DNA of 64,000 nucleotides from Diplosphaera chodatii (lineage: Eukaryota > Chlorophyta > Trebouxiophyceae > Prasiolales > Stichococcaceae), in the NCBI GenBank assembly GCA_032358165.1, contig JAALGY010000021.1, positions 1,736,001 through 1,800,000 on the forward strand. Direction: 5' to 3'. The notes beneath the pieces are model-generated. The model saw nothing but the letters and a program-made list of their open reading frames with translations, was not told the DNA's origin and did not search any database. Made by a program: the position numbers and the translations under genes. Shown here piece after piece: positions 11,601 through 23,900 of this stretch (position 1 is its first letter; the number at the start of each line of letters is the position of its first letter).

Positions 11601-12757
11601 CCAGGCGGCCAGCTGCAGCCAGCCGGCGTCCGACACGCTGCCCCCCTCCGGCAGGCTGGCCTCATGCCGCCGCGCCACCTGCAGCACGCTGCACAGCAGC
11701 CGCGCCCCGACGCCACGCAGCCTCGCGCAGTGCTCAGCGGGCTCAGCTTGGTCCTTGTTGCTGCAGGGAGGGGATCTGAGCTTTACACAGCATGAAGATG
11801 CTGAAACGACGCTTGACAGCGTTCGTGTTGACTTATGCGGGGTTCTACCTGTGCCTGCATGGGTGATGATTCAGATGCGTCTGTTACATGCAGGGACTGT
11901 GTACATGCAGAGACTGTGTGAGCAGACATAACAGGGCAGGATGAGGTGGAAGTGCTGCTCCAACACGTGCAGATCGTACAGGAGCACATGGAAGACGCGG
12001 CACCAGCCGCCGCGAATGGCCTGCCCCATGTCCGCTGCTGCGCCATCCGATGTGCCCTGCCGATTGCAAGCACGGCAAGTCAGCAGCCTCCAAGGGTGCA
12101 GGTGCAACACACACACAGACACATGCTGCATAGGCACATGAACTTCAGGATTCAGAATCACGAGCATCTTCGACCTGTGACGGCAGCTGTAGGAAGAGGT
12201 CCAGTACATCAGCAATGCAGCGGGTCAGGTGATCATTCGTGATCCCCTCTTCAGGGGGCACACATGTCCTGCAATCTGTCACGAAACCTCACAGCGGCTT
12301 GGGCGGCAGCTGCAACCCATTAGCTGCGAACAAAGTGCCATGATCCATTCATGTGATGCATGCGCACATAGTCTGCACGTCGATCAGCGTGTCCATGAAG
12401 ATGCTCAGCAGCTGGGGCGGCAAGTGTGAGCCTGTACCCGCAGCCGACTCAAGTTCTGCGTGCACTGAAGGTACATGATGTTCTTGCTGAAGCTGGTGTT
12501 GACATCGAGCTGCTCATTTGCTCATGTTGCATACTGCAGAGGCCTGCATGCGTTGCATCAACACAGCAACGTGTTTCAGACGCGGTCATCAAATAAATGG
12601 CAATTAGAACAGCTTGGCAGGGCTTCTCGCCTTCCGCGTAGCTCAGCAGTACTGCAGCGAGTTGCTCGACTCGTTCTGCAGCTTCAGCTGATGTCCGGTG
12701 CAGCACCATCTCCACATCAGCAGTGATGGCTTGTTCGAACTCCTGGTCGATGTCCAT
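8619..12757 (-). CDS. Unassigned alpha-helical repeat (HEAT/ARM-like) protein
   Basis: I do not recognise the family. Reading leftward, the likely start gives MDIDQEFEQAITADVEMVL near 12757. Further exon-like helical segments follow: PPQLLSIFMDTLIDVQ (about 12400), EGITNDHLTRCIADVLDLF (about 12200), AIRGGWCRVFHVLLYDLHV (about 12000), ARRQRVLLLAQGLDARG (about 11350), RLLQFLAHWRRLEPDVWGA (about 10800), RQALQLFAALYRKHPAPAL (about 10260), VRWAAMATLATVELAAG (about 9640), DEAVRQTAWQMLGQLPIAAL (about 9360) and a last exon ending KEEPSIWQ with a stop at 8619. The repeated amphipathic helices and HP..L spacing suggest an ARM/HEAT solenoid scaffold of roughly 800-1000 residues. Condensin-type, FANCI-type and other solenoids were considered, but no diagnostic motif was found. 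Exon borders are approximate, and it could be split differently. Confidence 0.55.
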
Positions 12758-14102
12758 CGATGCCGCCGATGGCGTAACCTGCGGCCTGGTGCGTTCGTTG
12801 CTCAGTTGCAACAATTGTGAACAGGCAACTGATCGAGTGTGCGATTGGCTGTGAGACGGCGTGCCGCTACAAAAAGTGGAACTTTGTGAACTGGTCATCA
12901 GCAATTAGCTGCATGCAGACCCTGGCTGCTGGAAGCTGAAAGCAGTAGCTAGGTTCTAACCACTGCCTTGTAGATGCTACATGTGTGAGTGCGTGCATGC
13001 TGCAGTCATGAGTCATTAAGCACAATGCTGCATCTAACAGCAGCGGGCGTGCGTGTAATGACGCTGCGGTACCGCACAACCACAGACTATAGCTAGCGAG
13101 ATACAACAGCATGCTGTGATTTTACAGCTGGCGGCGGCTGCCGTTATCCACCGTGGTTGTGTGCTCGAGGGCATCAACGAACCCGTGGCTTCTGAAGAGT
13201 GCATGAAGCACATCGAGCGACATGCCTTGCACATGTGATATTGCTGCGGCTTCTTACAGTTGCTGCTGCGGATGGGCAGCAGCAGGACGCAACGTAATGA
13301 CCCACCGGGGTTGACAATGGCTGAAAGCATCAAGAGGCAACAATAGTGTGTGCTGACACTACTACGCCGGGGCAAGCTTGGCAAGCAAAGACTGCCCAGT
13401 AAGAATGTTGTCCGAATGCAGAGCAGACAGCACAGTGGCACTGCTGCTTCTGCCCGTTCTAGCAAATGACCATGAGTCAAGCGTGATAGGCGAACACCGA
13501 CGACATGGACGGCAGAGGGTACGTCGTGGCAGGTGAGAACCCTACTGGATAGCCGATGACCGGGCAGCCGGTCAAAAGCTTGCGCAGTTCGAAACTGAAG
13601 CAACAGAGCACAAATGCTGACTGCTGAAACTGAAGGCTTTGCGCTTCCACCAAATTACTGAAAACATGCTGAAATATCAGATAACAAAGTCAGAAAGCTG
13701 AAGGTGAGAAGCCGCCGCCGCCAATGCTTGGTGCCAAGCATGTATGCTGGCCCACAGCAGGTCACTGTGGCGGCGACACGGTGTGCTATCGGATGGTAAT
13801 CCCCTGCTGGGCCTCCAAGAATACTATGGCAGCCGAGGCAGCACCTCTGCTTGCTTGACCGAGGGTGCGTGATGGCACGCTGGCAGCGCAGCTGACTTGA
13901 CCCTGACTGCACTCCATCCGCTGCTATTGGACTAAGTTGCTCTATGCTGTGCTGAGCACCTATGTGGATACTTCAAGCCGATCAGCACATGCCACAGTCA
14001 GCATGTGCCCTCGCTCTCACGGATACAGTTCGAGTGACACGGGCTTCACGCTACTTCGCCTCTACAGAAGGGTGCCGGGTGCTGGCTGCATGCCGCAGCA
14101 CC
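12758..14102. other. Intergenic region upstream of helical-repeat gene
   Basis: About 1.3 kb on the minus strand between the SBP factor 1 stop and the helical-repeat start. Open frames are short or of odd composition on both strands. It should contain the SBP 3' UTR and the promoter of the helical-repeat gene. Nothing else is supported. Confidence 0.5.
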
Positions 14103-17100
14103 TCAGCCCCACTGCGGCTGCAACCCGCAGTACATCTCGCCCTCATCGCACGAGCGGCGGCGGATGCGCCGGCTCATCGTCGCCTCATTCCTGGCCTGCG
14201 ACGTCAGCGGCACTTGCGCCATGTTGCGGCTGAGCTGCCGCAGCCGGTCCCACACGTCATCTGGCAGGCCGTCAACCGCCGCGATGTCCTCCGACATCTG
14301 CGACTCCTCGCTGCTGAGGGCGTCATCATCAGCCGTCTCAAAGCTGCAGCTGCGCAGCGAGGCATCGGTCTCATGGATTGTGGGTGCAAGGCCATCGCCT
14401 GTGCTGCTGCAGCGGTAGCTGAACTCGGGCAGCAGCCGGCTCTGCAGGCCCATGCCCTTCACCAGCTGCGCTGCAAAGTACAGGGGCTCCGGTGCCTGCA
14501 GAAGCAGGAAGGGTTTGCGGATCAGAGTGCCATGTCCCTGCTGGACCTTAGCCAGCACAGATGACAGTAGTAGCAACGCTGCATTTTGCCATTTTTGCAT
14601 AGCAAGGCAAGACTGCAGACACCGCGCGTGCAGCATACGCAGCAACTGTCCGCTGGGCTGCACCAGGTCCTGCAAAACTCTTGGACAACCTGATGGTGGA
14701 GATTAGCAGGGACCATGTGCTGGTGACACCCACCTGCTCCAAGAAGGCGCGGTCCAGCTCGAGGCCCAGGTCCGGCACCGCGGCATCCGGCAGCATGCTC
14801 AGCGAGCGGCGCTTGATGGGCCGGCGCACCGGAGCGGCGCAGCTGTTGCACCCGGCATCGCCCCGCACAAACCTGCAGAAGCTCGCTGCTGTCAGGCGCG
14901 TATGGCAATTGGTAGGCTGGTGCTGACACGGTGAGTAGTGCTTTGTACGCGGTCGAAAGGTCAGTCCGACGGCAGCTGCTGGTGCAAGACTTGGGGCCTG
15001 CAACGGCCTTCACACCTCTGGATGGCCGCGTCATCGGGGTGCTGCGTGCATCCTGTCTGGGTGCTGGCGGCAGACTGGTGGCTGTCCAGGCTTGCACGTC
15101 GGTACAGGTCCAGCTGTCCGTGTTGCGCCGCCGCTGCGGGCCGCCACATGTCGCCACACCCCTCAATCAGCGCGGAGTCGGTGCGGAGGCCCCCCAGCGA
15201 GGCGCGCTTGACGGAGCGAAGGGAGTCCTGCCTGCAGGCAGGCAGCAGGTAAGCGGTCACGTAAGCATTCCAGCATGCTTCTCCAGTGCAGTTGCAGGCT
15301 TCGGCTGCCAAACATCCAAGGTGGCGGAATCCTGCGCACCTCGTCGGCAGGTCGCAGGAGTTGCGCTTGGTGCTGCGGGAGCGCAAGATATCGCCGGCAG
15401 GCCTTGCTGGGACTGCAGGATGTTCAGGAGGCCAGGTGCCGCCCGGCGATGTCTGAGCGGCTGACCACTGGAATGGCGAGCTGCTTGGTACATGGCAGGC
15501 CTCCTGCAGCAGAGCAGATAAGAGCTGTACTCAGGGGCAAACGAAAGCCACAGCAATGGACCTCACGACGACTGGGTACAGGATGCCGACGTACGTTGAC
15601 ACCAAGCACGGCAGCGCCCCTACTGTGCAGGCCATTCACAGCAGCTGCAGGAAGCTGCGCCGCATGTGGTGACCTGCAACCTGAGACAGGTAAACAGACG
15701 TGCCTTGTGAAGACCCCACGCACCTCGTTCGCAATTTTGCGGTGCAGCGGCACATTGGCGCCACCGCTGCCATGGCGGACCTGCTGTGACGTGCGGCTGT
15801 GCGGTGAAGCGCGCACATTGTGCTTGGTCGCGCCATCTGAAGAGCCAAGCGCAGTCTTGGGCTCAGAGGTGTCCGCCCAGCCCCCCCAGCGATCAGCGCC
15901 TGAGTAGGACAACCTCATGCCATGAGCTTGTGAGGCGTGCGATGGTTACACGCCACGGTCGATGACTTGCTCGGGGCGACCCCGTGCCAGCATCATGCCG
16001 CCGTCATGCGTGTGTCTGAGTGGTAGACAGAGGCGATGACTGGCTGAGCAACACGCACCTGCATCATGTGACATGCTGCGGATCGACTTCTGTGCCGTCA
16101 GGGTCTCGGTGGCGAGGACTTCGATCAGCGGCAGCGGCTGCCTCAGGTCCACCTCGCCAATCGACACACATTTTCTGCTCGGGGCCGCGGCGTCAGCATT
16201 CAGCGTCACACCTGCCGAACATCACAGTTCGATGAGCAGGTACCTTCCAAGTCAACCACAGCCTGCCGGTGCGTCTCTCATGCTGCACTGCTATGCACAT
16301 TGCCTTGGTGAGCAGCTGAAGGGCAGCAAACAGCAGCTACATTTGTGATCATCTACCTTGGCAGCTATATGGTGGTGCCGCCTCTTGGATGCTGCTCAGC
16401 CGAGTCGCCTGGTTCGGCTGCTGCTCCCAGCTTGGCTGCACAGTGGTCAGCCTAAAACCGTTAGCTATGGTGCTGGCACTGCGTTGTACCTGGTTGACTG
16501 GCAGCCAGAGATGCAGCAGCACCCATGCAACTGCACTGTGCAGCTGCTGATACTCACGATGCCACAGTGCACTGGTGGCGTGTGATGAAAATATGCTGAG
16601 CTTGTGCCTGCGAATTTCACCTGGCGATACAGCGGCATGTCCATCGGCATGTCCAGCAGCAGCTCGTCCAGCGGGATGTCGGCAAGGATGTCGGGAGCCT
16701 CAAGGACATCTGCGGCATGCCGCTGTTGCTGCTGCTGCTGCTGCTGCCGCTGCCGGTGAGCCGCCACGTACCCTTCCTGCATGTTCAGCTCTCCTTCCTG
16801 CATTGCCGTCCACTGCTGTGAACCAAACACCTGCTGCGGCTGCTGCCATGGCGCCGGCTGCTGCAGGTGGCCCCACGACATCGTCTTGCAGGACTGCGCA
16901 TCTGGCTGCGGCGCCAGCTGACCCACGTGGTGTGCCATGCTTTGCCAGTGCAGCCCGCCAGTGCTGTCCGGCAGCTGCACGCAGGGGGCAGCAGCGGGCA
17001 GCACAAACGAGACTGCGTCGGCTTCTGCGCTCGCCTGCTGGTGCATTGCCGCCGCCGCCTCTGCGATGCGGCGGTTGCTGTGCTCTCGCTGCCGGATCTT

Positions 17101-17959
17101 GTGGGCCTGCAGCTTGATGCGGCAGCTCCTGCGACAGGAAATGTGCGCAGCGTCAGAGTGTTACATGAAACTTGTCGCCCCCGAAGCTGCAGCGTGTTGT
17201 GCATCGCCATGTCACCATTGGCCAAAAGATCACCTGGGCACCGCCAGTTGGCAACCAATGCAACCAGTCGATGCAACGAAAAAGCAACCAGTTAATTGCC
17301 CACACAACATATCACTCACTTCTTCGTGCCGTCGAAGTCGGCAAGTGGGTGGAAGGCAGAACACTGCTGGCACAGCCTCTTGGGTACGTCCTCCACAAAG
17401 ACCATGAGCTCCCGCGCATGTAGCTGCAAAGCAAGAGGAGCCGTTTCGAAGAGGACAGCATTTTGCTGTTCACGAGCCGGCGATTGACAGCATCTATCGG
17501 ATCAGGCACCACCAGTGGTCAGCCACGGCGTCCAAGGCAACCCCACAGCTTCAAATGCACGGTGCCTATGCATGGGGCCCCTACCTGGCAGCAGTGCGCA
17601 CGTCTGTAGAAGGTCTTGTAGGTTGAGAGGTCCACGCCACACCGGTCCACCTACACAGTGGAAGACACACTTAGCATCCTGCACGCTCTGGACAGACCAA
17701 GTGCGTGGGTTGTCTTCTGCAACATCCTATGGTTGACGCATTGCCTGCGCGATCGACATGCTATGGGACTGGACGCACATGTCGGGGACAACAGCAACTC
17801 AGGTTGGTACACCCAATCATCATGTACCTTGCAGCGTCGGACGTTGCCTGTTGAGGTCTGCAGGCGCGAGCTGTAATACGACTGCGGCGCCCAGTCTTCA
17901 TCACCGCTGCCGCTGCTGGTGGGCCTAGATCGCGCCATAGCGCCCGGCACCTGCAGCAT
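14103..17959 (-). CDS. SBP-box (SPL-type) transcription factor 1
   Basis: A DNA-binding SBP domain is assembled from four exons in consistent phase: 17959-17828, 17650-17585, 17423-17320 and 17128-16621. It shows RRCK, VDRCGVDLS, KTFYRRAHCCQLHARELM, then LCQQCSAFHPLADFDGTKK and SCRIKLQAHK, which gives both zinc clusters and the basic nuclear-localisation end. SBP factors bind GTAC cores in the nucleus. The intron at FDGTKK/SCR lies where plant SBP genes also keep an intron. Downstream come an 8-Gln run (about 16720-16745) and an acidic stretch DILADIPLDELLLDMPMDM, plausible as an activation segment. Other 3' exons lie near 16200-16100, 15900-15730, 15240-14960 and 14880-14735. The last exon (14495-14103) begins APEPLYFAAQLVKG and has PEFSYR, shared with SBP factor 2. 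The start MLQVPGAM is taken; the Met seven residues later is possible. No ankyrin repeats of the CRR1 type are seen. Confidence 0.88.
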
Positions 17960-20900
17960 GTGTTCAGATCTGATGATACCGATGGTTTGTGATCAGCCAA
18001 CCTGCGAGTGACGATGCGACGATACACAAGTGCAAGGGTGTGAGGCATGCTACGCTGTAGCCGTCAGGCACAACAGACTCTCGTGCCGTCTGACTGGCAT
18101 CGAATCGATGCTACATATACACAACGGACGTGTGTGCAACTTGTTTCACTTATGCGTGGCGTGGGCTTGCCAGCATGCCCAGTAGTGATAGTAAACACAC
18201 GCACAGGCGGGCCAGTGCATGGCAACTTGTGTGCTGCACAAGGCCCACGATGGCACGCAAGCTGTGTCAAGTGTGCGCAACAGTAGCGGCTGCGACTGCA
18301 GAAACTCAAACACATACCGCTGCGGAGTAATCGGCCATGGGTTCTGCCTAGCCTCTGCGCAGCGCGCTGTATGTTGGCGGCGGCACTGGCAGGAGCACCT
18401 TGGCACTGCTGCTTGCTGTCAACCGGCTCACTGCATAAACAGAACAAGCACCATATGTGAGCAGAGTGGTAAACGGCATGCGATGAGTCCTTGCCACCGG
18501 CTGTAGGTCCAAAGGATCCGGACGAGGTAGATGAGATCCAGCCGCAGTAGTACGGGTGTTTGCACGGGCGGCGCTGGAGCTAGGAGCCGGGGCTCAGCTC
18601 AGCGGGATACAACACGCGCTAACTCAAAACAGCGCATTCATTGCAGGTACAGGCCGATGCCCTATATTGGCCCGCCTGCGGTGCCTCACGTCCTCTGACG
18701 ACATGCAAGCACACACACCCACCAAACGTCCAGTAACAAGGCAGGCAGCTTGATAGGCCCCAGCCTGCAGGTCTGAAACAGTCGGAAGGCATGCTACGCA
18801 GCGGCTGCATGTTTCTTGAGGCGCACCCCACCCAATAAACGTGGCATGCCAAAACCTACCGGAGCAACAGAGGAGACCCCCGCCACACGCCAGTGGCCAA
18901 AGCATGCTTGCGCAGGTTCGAGGCAGTTTCATACGCGAACACTTCTGCTCTCGGCTTACACATGCTGGCAGGCAACCATCTGCTGCTCAGGCGCTGCAGT
19001 GGCCGCATGCAATGCTGACAATCGGGCCAGCGGCGGCTGACTGACGATGTACGGGCGGGAAGGAGGACGCGCGCGCAGCGAAGCATGCAGCACACGCCAA
19101 GGCAGGTACGCTTGAGATGCGTGGTGGACTGGCAAGGCGTACCGTGTTCCCGCAGGCTGTCGCGTAGGCACACACCTGCCCCTCAGATTACTACTGTCTG
19201 CTTTGTCACTGCGTGCCCGCTGCTTGCCGTGTTTCCGATGGAAGGCCGGATGACTGACTGCTGCTTGCTGTGCTCCAGAAAGCTTGACACGTCGTGACTG
19301 GCCAAGTCTGCACGCTGTCAGGACAATTGTTGGTGCGACGCGCTGGTTCAGTACCAGTATGGTGAGATCTTGGTCACATGGGGCAATTTTGATCGATCGT
19401 GCGGCTGCCCATCAGCCGGTGCGGATAATACGGTGATGTAGGTCAAAATTGTGTCAGAGATGACACTGGCTGACTCAAGAGAGGTGACCACCACAAACAG
19501 CGAGAAGTGCAAGACCTCGACAGACCAGAGGTGGCAACCTGCGGAAACGGGGGTTGCCATGAATGCACAATCCTTCGAATTGTGCATGGTAGGTGGCACC
19601 TGTGAAGCCCAAAAGCAGGAGTGCTATGGTTCTGCGCGGTGACCCGCACTTCAAGTGGCACACGGCGATGTACTGATGATGTGCTCGGCGCTGACTGGCT
19701 GCGGGAATGTGAGGCCTCCACCAGCGCTGCATGCCGGTCAGCATGGCAGCGGTAGCACGCACCCGTCTACCTGCCATATGCTCGTGCCCCCCTGCTCGCT
19801 GGCTGGCGGTCGTGTTGCTATGCAGCTGCTGGCGGGCTGCATGGACTGCATGGCACCATGCTGGCTACGTACGTGCAGGAATGCTGCACATGCAGGATAT
19901 GCTCTTCTGCCCTAGAGGACCATCGTTGCGCCAGGCATGAGAGATTGTGAGAAGCAAGATACGTGTTTCAAAACATGATGACCAGTGGCTACACGTGCGT
20001 GCTTGGATGGCGCGTGGCATAGTCTGTCATTACCGTACTCGTGGTAGCACAAGATGCTCCGATGACACCAGCAGGGCTGTCAAACACCAAATAGCATTTT
20101 GACGACATGCAGTTGAAGCATATGTTCGCTACTGCTGGCACAGCAAGCTGCGTGGCGCTGAACCCAATGAAATGAGTAGCCATGTCGATGCGTGACGCCA
20201 ATTGCAAGTGGCACAGCAACAAACCCCAGCAAGAGCCAGGTGGATTAAAACAGCGCGAATGACATACAGGCTACGTGCTGCAAAGCAAGCAAGCGGCTGC
20301 AAAGCAGATATGTATGTGTGCCAAACTGGCAACGGACTCCCAGCAGGCCATCTAACACCTGGAACACCACCGGCGGCCTGCCACGCACCCGCCACCAAAT
20401 GAGGAGGGAGCGAGACGGACATTGAAAAGCAGGGAAACGACTGGCAGTGGACCTGCCACGGGAACCCCTCAAAACCGCCCGGTCTCCGTTTCAAAATTGA
20501 AAACGGAGACCCAGGCCCAATGCGATTATTGCAAGGTTGGGCACGCACCCCATCTGCTGCTCAGGTAACGAAGGTCCTCGCACCCGCTGTGCCATGATGC
20601 GCATTGCAGCATGGACTCCCCAACATCTGTACGCCCCCGTTGTAGTTGTGGACCACATGTTCTACAGCCCTTGTCTGTCTGCATGCAGCGCTCCACAGAT
20701 CGCAGAGTGCGGCGTGATGTTCCATACCTCCCCATAGCCCCTCATGTGAGCTGGCGCCACACTAGCTGTAGCTGCAGGTCACCAGCCCATTAGCATGCCG
20801 AATGCTGGATTATGTGTCTGCTGTTAACATCCTCACAGCTGGTCTGAAGCTGACAACTATGCGCTGCCAGCGACAGTTCATAGTGTGCTGGCTGCTGGTG

Positions 20901-20968
20901 GCTGAGCTGCTTCTGCCACAGCTGGGGCTCTTGATGACACCATGCCAGATGCGCAGCACGCTCACTGC
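17960..20968. other. Three-kilobase intergenic region
   Basis: This is the largest gene-poor stretch, lying between the start of SBP factor 1 and the stop of the GAF-PAS-kinase, both on the minus strand. Open frames are short, overlap each other on both strands and match nothing known to me. It should hold the SBP factor 1 promoter and the kinase 3' UTR. A hairpin at 20481-20511 is listed separately. No tRNA, rRNA or transposase signature was recognised. Confidence 0.5.
20481..20511. repeat. Inverted repeat with 11-bp arms, intergenic
   Basis: The arms GGTCTCCGTTT (20481-20491) and AAACGGAGACC (20501-20511) are perfect reverse complements around a 9-base AT-rich loop that is itself nearly palindromic. 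It lies about 460 bases beyond the kinase stop codon. It could be part of the transcript's 3' end or a remnant of a small element; no flanking duplication was identified. Confidence 0.7.
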
Positions 20969-23900
20969 TCAGCAGCTGTCGCTGCTGCTGGCGGCATCAA
21001 CGGCGGCATGGCAGGAGGTTTGATGAGCAACAGAGTCATCATCAGCCGCCGCGAGCCTCATCTCGTGGCACCGCCGCGCGACTTCAGCGAAGGTGGGGCG
21101 CATATCCGGATCGTTGCACATGCACTCCTGCGGTGAGAAGACAGGTAGGTGCTATGTCACGGAAAGCCGATGATAGTGTGCAAATGAGCCAACCTGGGCA
21201 CGGTTGCCATTTCAAGCTGGTCACACAGCATCACCATGCAAAGCAGCGAGGACCAAAGTTTCATGCACTGTTCTGACATCAGACAACGGGTGACCAGCAG
21301 ATGCTACTTGCAAGTGCACGACGGTCACCGCAGGATGCTCCAAGACAATGAGCCTGACCATCACACGGCATGTTGCTGTGGGTGCCCCAGTCAGCTGCTC
21401 TGTTTCAAGGGCTGGACTCCTCTTTCAACATTTGGCTCATCGACTGCTGCCCCACCTGTGCCAGGTGTTTGTACAGGGTGGGGGTGCCGGGCGGCCACTG
21501 CAGCACGAGCGCTCCAGACGCCTTCTGCATGATGACCTGGATTGGCCGCAGCTCTGACCACGGGCGCCGCATGCAGTACCTGCAGCAGTGATGCATCAGG
21601 TTTCGTGAGTGCGTCGCCTCAAGCAGATGCAGCTGCCAAAGTACACGAGCATTCCGTGTAATGTGCTCAACACCTCGGCACACGGGGGATAAACAATGAT
21701 GCATGAGGACACTCACATCTCCCACAGCATCACGCCAAAGCTGTAGACGTCGGCTGCCTTGGACAGCCGGCCCTCAGACAGCAGCTCCGGCGGCATGTGC
21801 GTGACCTGCAGGGGGGACGCGTTGCTGTAGTCATGACGAGAGCATCAGCGCTCAGGAACTAATTCGGCATGCCGGCGAAACGCTGCAAGACAGTCTCACA
21901 GGCGCCTGCTGGCATCACTCCGCAGATGGGGGTCATGCACAACGTGAACAGCCTGCAAGTGGGAAGACATCCAAAAGAGGGTTGGGGCGCACCGTGCCGA
22001 AGGTGTTGGTGCAGAGGTTGGACTCAGCATGCATCGAGCGACTCAGTCCGAAGTCCGACACCTGCAGCTCAGCCATGCAACCATCATGTACTGCCATTGA
22101 TGCCAGGTAGCACCCCAACGTCGACAATGTCAGCGCAGGCCACTGCAGCACGCAGATGGTCAACTCAACACAGCACATCTGCAAGACAGGGTCTTCCAGC
22201 GTTGCTCTTCATTGCCAGCACTCTGGCACGCACATCGCTGAGCAGCAGCCCGTGTGAACCATCAGAGTAGTGACCGCAACCGTTGAAGCAACGCACTGCC
22301 AAAGAAGACAAGGCGCGAGGGGCCACACCTTTGTTGTGAACCCCCTGGGATCCGTCTTGTCCACCGCCAGCAGCACATTATTGCTCGTCAGGTCGCCTGC
22401 GGTGCAGGTGCAGGATAGTTTCAGCTGCACATGATGTTCATGAGCATTCGCCAAGACATCAAGGGACGCAGCAGCATACAGCACACTGGCCCAACAATGA
22501 CATCTGTGTCAGTAGCTTCGGCAGCCAAACATTCCATTGTGAGGTGAGAGCATCAGCCTGCCACGGGGTTGCACACCGTGCATCATGCCGCAAGAGTGCA
22601 GGTAGCGCATGGCCTCCGAGATCTCCTCCGCACATGGCAGCAGCTGCTGCATGTCAGGCGGCGGCAGCTGCGCAGCATCGGTGTCGTCCTTCTGAGCACA
22701 TGTGCGTCCAGCAGGCATCCGCAGCCTCCCCGCATGATTGACAGCCTGCGCAGACACGGTGCAACAGATGAGTCTCATCAGGCAACCGGGTGCTGGATCT
22801 GTCATCAAACCCCGTGCGTAAGCACCCCTCCCAGCACACAGCGATGACCGTGTAGCACTGCGGCTACACTGAGCCATGGCACCACCCTGCTGACACTGCC
22901 TCACTTGGCAGTTCCTGCACCATACGACTGCCGCCATTGAGGTTCCACAACTTGCTGCGGGTGTCGACCAGAGGACTCTGGGCCTGAGCCGACAGCCAGG
23001 TACATGCAGCAGTCTGGTCCACATGAGCAGCTCTACAGCTGAGAGTAGCGTGCAGGACCCTACCCCTACAACAGTTTGTGACGAGCCATATTCAGGTCTA
23101 GGTACCTCATACCCTTCGGCCTGCATACCTGCAGCGAGCCGCCATTGCAGACCTCCAGCAGGATCCACGTCTCATGCTGGCGCGCCGTCAGCGGAGCAGC
23201 TGCCTCCGCGGTGCTGCCGGCGCTCCCGCCGGCAGACCCCCGCCGCATGCTGACGCCGCCGCTGGCAAACCGCGAGGACGTCCGCTTCATGGTGGCCGCC
23301 TGCAGCGCCCACAAAGACGGAGGGTGTCACCAAAGTTCCGTTTCCCACCATTCCCCTCGATTGTTATGTGCAGGTGATGTTGCCGGGCACGCACACGGTT
23401 GTGTGTGATGATCTGTATCAGCAAGAGCCTCAGCTGATAGACAGAAAGTCAATACTTGACTTCGCTTTGATTGTTGGAGTTTGCATTGCCAGATGGTGCT
23501 GAGTGGTCACCGTGCCGCTGGTGCGGGTGGCGTAGTCGTAGGTGCGCACGATGTTGGGGTGCTCCAGGCGCTGCCCCAGGGTGGCCTCCAGCTCCTTGGC
23601 GGTGGACATGCCCATGACGCCCGTGTGGTGGATGACCTGCGTACGGGCGGCGCCTAGGGTCAGCGAGGTCTAGGGTTTGGTGGGGTGCTGTGCTGCAACA
23701 AGCGCTGGACGGCAGGCAGCCGCCGTGGCAGACGCTGCAGGAGGCGCGCTGCAGCTGGGCAGCCCGCTGCACTCTTGATCACTCAAACCAAGCTGGACAG
23801 CATCGTCTGTGTTCAGTGATGGTATTGCTGTGCTCATGATACAGTTGCACGGCACTCCAGGAGATGCACCCCGGGGACCTGACAGCAGCCCACTGGCACG

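Noticed and set aside
20129..20548. 139-codon minus-strand ORF overlapping the 20481 hairpin
   Set aside because: No coding signature or splice partners; the frame runs through an AT-rich palindrome and looks fortuitous.
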